From: Ulva prolifera | Taxonomy: Eukaryota > Chlorophyta > Ulvophyceae > Ulvales > Ulvaceae | Direction of reading: 5' to 3' | Length of the DNA stretch: 64,000 bases | NCBI GenBank assembly: GCA_023078555.1 | Contig: JALAAN010000010.1 | Coordinates: forward strand, 1,116,001 to 1,180,000 | Part shown: positions 1 through 11,000 of the stretch, one piece after another | How positions within the stretch are numbered: the first letter of the stretch is position 1 | Layout: each line of letters starts with the position of its first letter | The notes under the pieces: generated by a model | Told to the model about the DNA's origin: nothing | Databases searched by the model: none | The model's input: only the letters and a program-made list of their open reading frames with translations | Translations under genes and position numbers: made by a program

Positions 1-234
1 GCCTATTGCCACTATTCTGCCGTCCCGGCTTGTGACGCAGAGGCCTACGCTGCGCTCATCTTGCTACACCGCAAGCAGACACCACACCAACAAGTGCCTG
101 CCGAGAAGCTAAGTAGCCAAGGTGCAAGCGTTGGTAGTCAAGCACATGCGGCTCGTCAAAAAGTGTGCGTAAACGGGCAACGTCTCTGTGTCGACGTTCC
201 GGTCACATGGCTTGCATGCGTGGCAAGTCAATGA
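1..234 (+). CDS. possible 3'-terminal exon of a gene entering from the left
   Basis: Frame 1 is open from the first base of the window to a TGA at 232-234, 77 sense codons. The composition looks like ordinary protein (AYCHYSAVPACDAEAY at the start, VDVPVTWLACVASQ at the end) rather than low complexity. There is no start codon near the left edge, so this would be the last part of a gene lying mostly outside the window. I do not recognise a family. A chance open frame of this length is possible in GC-rich DNA, so confidence is low. Confidence 0.3.
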   Translation, partial: AYCHYSAVPACDAEAYAALILLHRKQTPHQQVPAEKLSSQGASVGSQAHAARQKVCVNGQRLCVDVPVTWLACVASQ

Positions 235-1081
235 CGAGCAGCTCCCACCTGGTATTCACAAGGACAAAGCGCAACCCAGACTGTTGCAGCTTTTCACGCC
301 CCACTGTACCACCTGAGGTACATTGACGAGCTGGTCATCGGTGCCACATTGCCCGTGCGATCGTGGGCACTGCCCCATGCCACCTCCAGGCCTATATAGC
401 CCCCAGCAATATTCTTACCCGCACGGTGTGCCCTCGCCACCCGAGCTAGCGTGGGTTCTCGACGGTCGTCAGCAGCGCGAGCAGTAAAGCAGCAGCAGAA
501 ACACGAAGGCTCGGTTGACACAACCAATCCGCCATGTGAATTTTCGGATCCAATCCACGTGGCAGGCGCACAAACATGCCACATACGATCGCTCAAGGTC
601 TCCTGAGTCCAATGGACGTGCGCTCGGCATCGCTGTGCACCGACCCGCGTGCGCTGGGCAGAGACTGCCGTTTCGCGCAATTGACATCGATGGGAAGGTC
701 AATGCGCCCAGCAACTCTAAGGAAGGCCGCAATGGGATTCAAAACTCTATATGATCAGTCTGCGGACGTTCCCAGCGCTGTCCAGAGCGTTGTTGGGTGC
801 TCTCGCTAGCACTGGAGGTGCATGACACCGGTACCCCAGTGACGAGCCCCCTTGCAGGTTCAGCACTTTCTGATCATAGCGCATGTAGATAACACGGAGG
901 CATTTACTCACGCTATATACAAATCACACGGCCATATCGGCCGCAGTCGTCTGACTTTCGTTTGATACGAGCTTTGGCACCTTCAACAACAGTGAGCGCT
1001 TTGTTTGTTCCATGAGCACGAGGACTTGCGTACGAACATTGCAGTTTCCTTGTCTCTGGCGACTTCATTGACGTTTAGAGT
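235..1081. other. intergenic region upstream of the P450
   Basis: No convincing gene is seen here. It should hold the P450 promoter and 5' leader. A TATATA stretch lies at 914-919, about 165 bp before the P450 start codon, and could act as a TATA element. The longest open frames are shadows with biased composition and no family match. Confidence 0.4.
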
Positions 1082-4000
1082 ATGCCTGGGGCTGTGTTGT
1101 TCGTCACGGCGGTTGTGGTTGTGGTGGCCAAGATTCGCAACAGGCGAAGGAAGAAGGACTTGCACAAGATCCCGCTAGCCCCAGGGACACTCCCTATCGT
1201 TGGAAATCTAGGTGTTGCAAAGGTAAGCTTCGTCAGGTTGACGCGTCCGCTGTGAAGTGAATGGAACTGATGCTGGCCATGGCCACGCTGGATGGCACAC
1301 TGGCTGGCGCGTTTTCTAGACCTGTCTGACACTAACGTCGTTCCTTGATGCATTTACCGGGACCTGTGTATGTGCATGCTTGTATACGTCGCCGAGCTTG
1401 AGGTTGAGCTGTTGGGCAACAGAAGAGCAGCACCCTCTCTCCGGGGGCATCAACATGTGCGGCAATTGTACTGTATGATACCAAAGCTGGGTAGTACCGA
1501 CGTGATCATGAGCACCGATGTGTATCTATACAGTATTTTGAGCATCCTGCGGTGAGTGCACATGATCCAGAACGAACACTGCTGACATGTGGAATGCTAA
1601 GCTATATATAGCTTATAAGTGTGCACATCGATTGAGGCTTTGAAGAAGCACTTGTAAACTACCCGGTTTGACGAATTGACAATCGTGCACCATGTGAGAG
1701 TGTCAACCAGTGGTGAAGGTTGGTCAGTCGAACAGCAATCAGCCAGTCCAAGCGTTTGCTGCCACTCAGTTCCCATTGCCCACCTGCCTGTAGCTACGCT
1801 TCGGAAGAACGTGCATGTGATATTACCCACCATGAGCCTACCTGAGGGAGCTGCGCCGCTACCATGGAGTGGCATCTTGCCGGGTGATGGCATGTAGGAG
1901 CACACAGCTTCACCAACGGCACATGTGGTCCCGTTGATTCGGAGTTGTCAATGTCCAGTAGAATACGGCTCAGTAAATTCAGATTTACTTTTACTTTACC
2001 AAACAGTAGCTTCCGACACGTGCATTCTCAATTGCTCGATCCCCTTGAGCTAGATCGCTCAGCAGCCCAGCGTGCGAACGAAGGTCTCGCCGAGCTGAGA
2101 TGCCGGACATGCGGGACAGCGGCGTGCGTGCGCCAGCTGCAGTGTGTGACTGATTACTCGGCAGCGATGCTCTTGCCATGTTTGGCTATGCCTTGTCACT
2201 CTTCTACAACAGTGTGACAGGGCCCCCGCAATGCGCACCTCCACACCCCGGCGCGGCCTGGCGCCTCCGCGCTGCAAACATAGCACTGTTCTCCCCCAGT
2301 CCAGTGTCGAGGAACAGCACAGAGTTGCTGCCGCTGACGCTCGAACAATCTATGACTCAGAATGGCTCTGGGTGCAACTACAGCTGATTGGCTACTGCCA
2401 TTGAGATTCCAACAGGACGCAGTTTCCTGGCACGTGTGCTGTTGTGCGCCGCCCATTGCCCCCCCCCCACCGTGCATGCATGCAGGCGTTCTCCCAGAAT
2501 CTGCTGCACATCAAGCATGCGGAGTTTGCCGAGGCGGCGGGCGAGGCCGGCATGCTGCGCGTCTGCGTGCTCGGCCACACGCGGGTCACCTTGACCACCC
2601 CGGCCACCTGGGCCGCTGTGCTGCGCCCGGGCGTCTTCCTGCCGAAGCCCCTGGCCTTCTACAACGTCTTCTCCGTTCTCGTGCGTCCCCACACGGCTCA
2701 CTTGTTTCTGGGGTGGCCACCCAGGCAAACTCTGGCAAATGTGCGTAGAGGATAGGCCACAGGCCAAGCTTGTGAGGTGACTCTGTGGGCCATTGGCGCA
2801 ACGAGGCGGTGTTGGTTGGGAGGCGGCGACCGTCGCGGCCGCAGTGCCCGGCCCACCTTCACGGTCTCTTGAGTCGCTGCTATAAAAGTGTCATGCGCGG
2901 CAGCAGCCGTGCGACGAGGTGCTGTGTGGCTGCGTAAGCTTCTGTGTCTGTTGAAACAAGTTCTGCCACTGGAATTGCAGAGCATGTCTCTTGAGTGTCC
3001 CACCGTATCCCCGAGTGCTTGCGCCCCACACGGCGCGCGGCTCAGCTTGGCGTGATTGCCAAACTAGTTGACAAACTTCCTTCCTCAATCCCTGGACTGG
3101 ACAAGTATGGTGGAGCGCTTCTGTGACGCCGCGGCCCCATGCCACCTGTAGGAGCGTCCGGCCAGATCTCCCCCATGCATATGCCACGGTGCGAAACCTG
3201 CCCCCTGGTTCGGCGTCCTTGAATCGGCCTCATGCATGCGCAGGGCATCAAGGGCATTCCGCTGATCAACGAGGTGCGGGAGGCGGAGCACGCGCGCGTG
3301 CGCGGCCACCTCATGCACGCGCTCAACGCCGACACCGTCGCCGCGAGCATCTGGCAGTTGTCGGACACGGTGCAGCGGTCGATCGCGGCGGTCACGCGCT
3401 GCCACGCGGAGGGGCCGCAGGGCGACGCGCAGTCCCGGCGCGCGCGCAGCATCGACTCCGGTGCGCTCCCCGCGCTGCGCTCGCTCGCACATGCATGCAT
3501 GTCAGCCCGACACTCCGCGGACGATTCCGCATCACTGTGTGCAGCGGTCAACGTGCTACAGCGTGCGCCAACTGGACTGTGATGCAATTGCTGCAGCTCA
3601 GATGGCCTGCAGTTTGCAAGTCGGTCGCCAGTCGGCGGTTTTGACCTGTGGGTTTGCTGAGGGCCCGCACCGCACAGGCTTGACATGGCGTCACACTGAG
3701 GCGCTGCGTATGTCATGTTCACCGGTGTCTCACAGCTTTACGGAGCCATGCATGTGCAGGAGACGCAGAGTCCGGAGTGTGCTGGGGGGATGTGAACAGC
3801 CAGGGCGTGCTGGTCAACATGTTCAGCCTCGCTGCCGCAAACATCCTCTCCGTCGTATTCCGGGTGCGCCTTCCCGGACACGTCTGCCAAACATACATGG
3901 CCGCCATGCACAACCGCATCCTCACGATTTGCGGCGCGGGCCTCGCAAGGGAGATGCGCATGTATAGTGCATGCATGCGTGGGGCAGGGCGGTGTGCGGA

Positions 4001-6700
4001 TGCATGCATGTGACGTGTGATAGGCGGTGCGCATGCATGCGCAGGTGTTCCTGGAGGTGGACATGACGCCGCCGATGGCCGTGTTCTCTGACTGCCTCGC
4101 GCACGCGAGCTCCATTGCGGCGCACCCGGCGCTACTGCCCCTCATGCGCCGCGGCCTCTACCCCGGCCGCCGCCGCTACCGCCGAAACTTCGACACGCTC
4201 TACGCCTTCCACGAAGGTCCGCCCCTCTCCCTCTCTGCAGCAACTCCAAGATGAATTGCTAGATGACCTGTTCCAGTTCTCTGCCATACAACGGCATGTG
4301 CCCGTGTCATCTGTTTGCTACTTTGACAATGAGCTTGCCAAGTTGCCATCACCGCTGGCGGGTGATGGAGTCTGTCCGGGTGTTGGGACGGCGACCGCCC
4401 GCGCCAGCGCGCTGTGTGACGGCTTCTCTCATCGCCTTGCCTACAGTGGCGCTGCGGGGCTGCTTGAACCATTCAGTGACGCGACGGCGCTGCAGTCTAC
4501 AACTCGCGCGTCGGCACATGCATGACGCCTGGTCATGCACGCAAGATCTTCCATCCTCCACGGCGGCCTGCGCCGCAGCCCCACAGGGCTCGGGCTCCCT
4601 CTCATGCTCCGGGCGCTGCCACCTGGTGCCTAAACATCCACGGCCTGCAGAGAGTCCTCTGGCACTCCTGCTGAGGCTTTGTTTTTTTTTTTTTTCGACC
4701 CTTGCTACCTTGCCGCGCAACGGGCCGAACTCGTGTACTGCCACGCATACTTTGTCAGCTCCCGATGCGAACTGCCTGGTAGCAGGCTCAGAGACGCCAC
4801 AACGATGTTACACACAGCAGTAGTGTGTAAGCACCGCTGTGTGCACTGTGTGCCGCTGCCTGCAGAGCTGCTGGCACGGGTGTACGCCAAGCCCCTGCCG
4901 GAGGGCAGCCGCACGATGTGGGCGGCGCTGCGGCGCGCGTACCCTGACGCGATGACCGACCGCCACGTCTACGAGGCCGCCATCTCGAACCTCGCGTTCG
5001 TGTACGGGGCCAGCTACGAGACGACGGCGAACGCGGCCATGCATACGCTCGCCGCGCTGGCGCTCGACCAGGACTCGCAGACCGCCATCGTGGAGGTCCC
5101 GCCCCCTCCCCTGCTGCGTGTGCCTCGCCGCGTGTCGTGGACGGGGCTCTGGCGTCGCGCCCCTTACGCCACAGCGTTTGCGCATGCATGCAGCGCATGT
5201 GGGGGAATGCGCGGGGGGGCTCCGGCGCATTGCTATGTCCGTGCTCAGGCCGGTCGGCGGGGCTGCTCATGCAGCCTGTGCAGCACCCTGGATTGCTTGT
5301 TGCATGTATCCTTAAGTAGGTTCGGGCGACCGCAATATTTGTCATGACGATGGCCTGCTACGGCCCCAGGTCAGTCTTGTAACAGACTCTTGTTGCACAG
5401 CGAAAAGTACTGCATGAGCGGAGGGAGCGCGGCATGTGCAGGAGCTGCAGGCGGAGGGGCTGCTGGCGACGCCGGACAACCCTGAGCCGCGCGGCGTGGC
5501 CGCGGAGGACTTCTCGCGCCTGACTGTCCTTGATGCTGTCATCCATGAGAGCCTGCGTCTGATGCCCACCGCGCCGAACGGCGGCCTCCGCATCCTCACC
5601 AAAGACACCACCGTGCGCTACCATCCCCTCCGTTCAGATGTTGTTCTGTATGACCATGCATGCATGCACCCGTCGTTGCATGTTGCTTCAGGGTCTCGTT
5701 CTGCAGAACAAGTATACACTTGCCTAGGAATGGAGGTGGGGGAGTAAGGGTGGGCCGATATGCATGCCGCTGGGCTTCACCAAGCACCATTGCCAGCGTG
5801 TCTTGTTTCAGCGATATGCGCACGTGGCGTGAGGGCACGTGGCGTGACAGCCCATACCCGAGCTTCCTGAGGGATGTAGTCTTTGTGTACCACTCCCCAT
5901 ATATATATGCATGGTCATATGCATGGTCTTATACATGGTCATATGCGTGTTTCCTGCAGCCGAGCGGCCGGGGCGCGTGCAGATCGGCGGCCTCGTGCTT
6001 CCAAAGGGCACCGACGTGATGATGTCATCGTGGTCGCTGCACTACAATCGCCACGTCTGGGGGGACGACGCCGCGTGCTGGCGGCCGGATCGGTGGCTGG
6101 AGGGGCGCTCGGTGGCGGCGGCGCGCAAGGACGCCGCCGGCCTGCCCCGCTTCCAGCCCTTCCTCATCGGACCGTCAAACTGCGTCGGCCAGCACCTCGC
6201 GCTTGTACGCCCCCCTCCCCCTTCTCCTGTGCACATGTAAGATCACATCGACGCATGGGCGCTTCCCTGTGCGCCCGTGCTGCGGAGGGCTATGCATGGC
6301 CATAAGGCGTGCCTACGCGCATGCCTAACGGCCGATTGGAGCCCTTGAAGCCACACCAACTTCTCTGCCCATCCACTCAGAATGTGGCAACCTTGCTTCA
6401 TGTGCACGCTGCCGGCACCACATGAGCATCGCCGCGCGTGGGGCTAGTGCAACTTCCCCCACCACTCTTGGCGTTCTGTGCTGGGCATGTCATGCTGTGG
6501 GAGGTATGCAGGCAGAGCTGAAGATGATTGTGGTGTCCGTGGTGAGCCGGCTGCACGTGGCGCTGGACGAGCAGCACATGGGCCACCTGCGCAGCGTCGA
6601 GGACTATGTGCGTGAGACGGTTTCACGCATCACGCTGCAGCGCGCGACGCCGTGCTGGCTGCGCCTGAAGCCACGGGTGGAGCCGCGCAGCGCAGCATGA
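1082..6700 (+). CDS. cytochrome P450 monooxygenase, nine exons
   Basis: Haem-thiolate monooxygenase, probably anchored in the ER by its N terminus. Exons: 1082-1222, 2486-2680, 3244-3460, 3760-3863, 4045-4216, 4866-5095, 5442-5612, 5983-6204, 6512-6700. All phases agree and give about 546 residues, a normal P450 length. The N terminus has a hydrophobic anchor (AVLFVTAVVVVVA), a basic stretch and a proline-rich hinge (PLAPGTLPIVGN). The I-helix motif is GASYETT (about residues 324-330), the K-helix ExxR is ESLR (389-392), the PERF-like motif is PDRW (445-448), and the haem loop is FLIGPSNCVG with the ligand cysteine near 477. The C-helix, where many P450s have WxxxR, reads EHARVR, with His in place of Trp. 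The start is the only ATG upstream of the anchor. Exon 8 could instead begin at an earlier AG (5959), but the chosen site keeps phase and alignment. Substrate is unknown and I do not assign a CYP family. It is convergent with the FAS1 gene. Confidence 0.9.
1932..2000 (+). repeat. dispersed repeat copy 1, in P450 intron 1
   Basis: About 57 bases starting near CGGAGTTGTCAA match a second copy at 12661-12723 with only a few differences. Both contain GTAAAT-TCAG-ATTTAC, a small hairpin. Both copies lie inside introns, of two different genes. The family is not recognised; it could be a MITE-like remnant. Confidence 0.6.
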
Positions 6701-8036
6701 CGTCATCGCGGACAGAGTCGGCCCGGGGTGGATGCTGCTGCTTATAAGCAGCACAAGTGTCCTTGCGTGCGGCAACGCAAAAACAGCGCAGAGACAGCGC
6801 CGACTGTGGGTGAGCGAGCTGACTGCGCAATTAAATAGCCTCGGGTTGTGATCCATAATGGATTCACGCGACATTCGAAGATGAAGCTGCGCCAGACGGG
6901 GGATGCACTCCGGGCAGTGGCGACCGCGGCCGTGGCTGGGTCTCGTCGGCAGCGGCCGTGGCGGACATGCAGCACGCGGTTGCGGCTGTGCATGCTCTGC
7001 TGGCCGTGAAGCTACAGCATGGCACACGTGCTTACATCTTGTGTGACAGCCCTGAGAAGTCGTGGGAGGCGCGGCCAGTGCTTGGGTGAACGCAGAGGCA
7101 AACAGATCTGGCATGATCACTTCTGCTGCGTCGAGACTGCACAGTTCAATGGCATTTTGTGACTGACCTGGAACATGTCCACTTGCGACAGAATATTGGC
7201 GTACATAGGTCAGTACCGTCGAATGCTTGCTGTGAGAGCACGCTGTTGATTCACTCGGAGTTCATGCTGTGTGTGCACGTCAGTGATTGCGGCACATAGC
7301 CTTTACCTGTGCCATATAGCACAAACTTTCCTACCTTTGGTTGAGCCCACATTTCAGTCATTCCGACTTGCATCTGGTGCACATGTTGAGGCTGTGTGTT
7401 TCGCCTGTCACACCTATTCTCCGCAGCAGATCATCAAGTTCAATCATACAAAGAACGACAATACAGTGTCCCCATGGCATGCCACACGATTCGAGCGGTA
7501 CCAAGTGGGGAGTAGTCGAGCATGGGGTGCCAATGAAAGACGTCCTGCATGGAGGCCAGAGCATCAAACGGCAGCCCTGAAGGCTGAGGCACCATGTACG
7601 TCGAGACGTGTGACCACAGCTGTAAATCAAGCAAGAAACTATGCATCAAACTTTGCCTGAACTCACTGGAGGAGGCAGTCACATTATCACATTACACCCG
7701 TGGCCCATCAGCAGGAATGGGAAAAATGTAAATACACCCAAAGGGCCGGAAAAATAATAACAAAGCCCTGCAACAGCCAGCGCCCGGAGAGGAGGAGGCC
7801 GCCGCGGTACTCCATACCTGGCCTGCACAACCCCTCCATCCACTGGCACAGGCAGGAACCGAAAGCCCAGCACCACTCCGCGGTGCGTTCAGACACTCAG
7901 CCTGGCACTATGTACACGTGAAGCACACGTGCGCCCGCACGCCGTGCCGAGCCGCCGCTCCGGCCGGGAGCTGTGAGCTTCAGAGCGGCCTAGTGTGCGG
8001 GTGCGTGTATCAGGCGCGGCCGTGATTGCTCACGCC
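6701..8036. other. intergenic region between convergent P450 and FAS1 genes
   Basis: No gene is supported here. It holds the 3' untranslated regions of two convergent genes. On the minus strand a TGTAA (plus-strand TTACA at 7692-7696) lies about 340 bases past the FAS1 stop codon and is a candidate poly(A) signal. On the plus strand a TGTAA lies at 7621-7625. The open frames in 7271-7930 overlap each other on both strands and show no family features. Confidence 0.5.
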
Positions 8037-11000
8037 TCACCACTTGAAGAAGCCACCGCTCTTGCGGCTCTTGCCCTCAGAGCCCTCACCTTTGCCCTCG
8101 CTCTTGCTGCTCTTGCCCTCAGAGCCCTCACCTTTGCCCTCGCCCTTGCGGCTCTTTCCCTCGGATCCCTCACCTTTGCCCTCGCCCTTGCTGCCCTTGC
8201 CTTCGGAGCCCTCACCCTCGCCTTTGCCCTTGCGGGAGCCCTTCTTCTTGCTCTTGCCGCCCTTTGGTGCCATAGGCATTGGCGGAGGAGTCACGGGGGG
8301 TACCACCGGGGGTGGCACCACAGGCGCTACGGGTGGTGGCACCACAGGCGCGACCGGGGGTGGCACCACGGGTGCTACGGGTGGTGGCACCACAGGCGCA
8401 ACTGGGGGTGCGACCGGGGGGGCCACTGGTGGGACGGCCACAGGGGGCTCAACCATCGGTGGGTCAACAACTGGCGGGTCCACGGCAGGGGGCTCAACAG
8501 GGGGGGTGCCGGGGGTGAGTACGACGTCGATGATGTGGACGACGCCGCTGCACGACATGAGGTCGGCCGTGAGCACCTTGCCGACGCTGCCGCCGTCGGG
8601 GGCGGTGAAGGTCACCTCTCCACCGAACGCCCACACAGAGAGGGTGGCGCCGCTGATGGTGGTGACTGTCATGCCGTCAGAGAGGTCGGCCGCCTTGAAG
8701 GCGCCCTCGATGACGTGCAGGCCCAGCACCTACATGGCGAACTCTGTCTGACACTGAGGCTTGATCGACAGGCAATGAATTTAAGCCATGTAGGCGGCCC
8801 TGGTGCTCACCACCACAGAGGCATCCAAGAGTTACACAAGATCACAAGCGCGCATCAGTAATGTAAGCAATGACTGCCACGAGGTGAGCTTAAATCACTG
8901 TATGGTTTGCTGCTATCACGTGTAGACCAAGCCTGCCGCAGTGATGAGAATGCAAGAGCCGCTCACTGCAGGTGTCAGGGTGCTGGGCTGCGCACCTCCT
9001 GCAGGTCACCGCCGAGCTGCTCGATGGCGAGGCCGCTGTTGGTGGGCGCCAGCACGGTCAGCACTGCCGCCTTGTCCTCCAGCACGGGCGCAAGGCCAGA
9101 CTCCTGCACGCGCAATGCTGACGTCGAGAGAGCACGTTGCGAGAGAACATATCGATGCCAGGCGGGTGATGTTCTTGGGTAGATCGCGGAGATGTGCAGG
9201 GTACACCTTGCACCTCTAGACACTGCCCAGGCAGCAGCCATAATAGTCACCAGAATCGCTCAGGCAGAGTGTCTCATCAGCCTCAGCTGGTTGCGTGAGA
9301 CCACTGCATTCTACACCGCGGCTGAGACTGAAGTGTACAGGCAGTGCCGCTACATGCCAATGTGGTAATGGGTATGGCTGGTCATGCAGTCATGCATAGA
9401 CACACATACATGTTGCTGTCAGAGCGAGGGTGAGCTGCAGCAGGATACATGAATGTGCTCGCCTCGCACAATGGCCCCGCTAGCAGAGCACAGAAAAGGG
9501 CACATCTTTGCTTCAAAGAGCTGCAGTAGGCAGATGAATTGATTCGGTGTGAGACATGGGCGAGCGCAAAATGGCAGCATCCCTGATGAGTGGCTGAGAG
9601 GCACTGACCACAGAGGCAGAGCACTGTGCATGTAGGTATACTGTAGTCACACAGATAGTACAGATACTGCGAGGCAGATACTTGATGAGCAGGGCCACAC
9701 CAGGACCACGGTCTCGAGGTTGCCGAGCTCCCCGGTGGCCTCGATGATGTCAAACAGAGAGCCACAGTCTCCGCCAGGTGTGCCAGCGTCGGGGGTGCCC
9801 TCATCAGGTGTTCCCTCATCAGGTGTTCCCTCATCGGGGGTGCCTGCATCGGGTGTGCCCTCATCGGGGGTGCCCTCATCAGGTGTTCCCTCATCAGGTG
9901 TGCCCTCATCAGGTGTGCCCTCATCGGGGGTGCCCTCATCAGGTGTTCCCTCATCAGGTGTGCCCTCATCGGGGGTGCCTGCATCGGGTGTGCCCTCATC
10001 GGGGGTGCCCTCATCAGGTGTTCCCTCATCAGGTGTGCCCTCATCGGGGGTGCCCTCATCAGGTGTTCCCTCATCAGGTGTGCCCTCATCGGGGGTGCCC
10101 TCATCAGGTGTTCCCTCATCAGGTGTTCCCTGATCGGGCGTGCCCTCATCGGGGGTGCCCTCATCGGGTGTTCCTTCATCAGGTGTTCCCTCATCAGGTG
10201 TTCCCTCATCGGGGGTGCCCGCATCGGGTGTGCCCACATCACCAGGTGTCAGGACAACGTCGATGATGTGGACGACGCCGCTGCAGGACATGAGGTCGGC
10301 GGTGAGCACGGTGCCGACGTTGCCGCCGTCGGGGGCGGTGAAGGTCACTGTGCCGCCAGACACAGACACAGTCAGCGGAGCGCCACTGAGTGTTGTCAGA
10401 ACCTGGCCGTCAGAGAGGTCGGCAGCCTTGAAGGCGCCGGGGATGACATGCAGCGCAAGAACCTGCACCGCAGGATACATGTAAGGCCAGGGACCATCCT
10501 GTAATCTGCCAAGGCAGTGCCCCATGCCATGGTGGCAAAGCAGTGGCAGGCACCTGGTCTTGCAGGGAGTTGGCACTGACGCGTAATGATGAGCTTTATG
10601 TGGCGATCATATGCCTCGTGGGTGCAACATCACTGAAGGGGACGCAAACCTCCCGTACTGTGATGCAGCAAACCAGAAATGTGTTCACATCGTTCGCAGG
10701 TGTGCGTGCACATGGCTGCGCTGCTGCTCACGTGCCCCACGCTGCCTGCGAGAGTGTGGGTGAAGCCCCCCCCGCAAGGGGCCAGCCTCGCATCACAGTG
10801 ACCAACGGCAACAGAGCCACCAGCATCTCGGAGAGCCGCTCAACCACGTCCGCGAGAGGCTGCAGCGCATGGACGCTCTGCCGCAAGTACAGCACAGGCA
10901 CATGCCCCCGCTGCACGACGGAAGCAAACCCCGCACTGCCTACGTGGCTATTGCGCTATCTCTCTTCTCAATGTAGCGGCACCCATAAGCCACGCACAGG

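Noticed and set aside
9720-10266. Long plus-strand proteins rich in SSGVP or HRVCPHQ across the FAS1 repeats, and minus-strand MREHLMRAP proteins
   Set aside because: They are other-frame readings of the 15-bp minisatellite. Only the GTPDE frame continues into conserved FAS1 sequence. The same holds for the arrays at 11.8-12.3, 13.6-13.9, 15.2-15.6, 16.8-17.5 and 19.3-19.7 kb.
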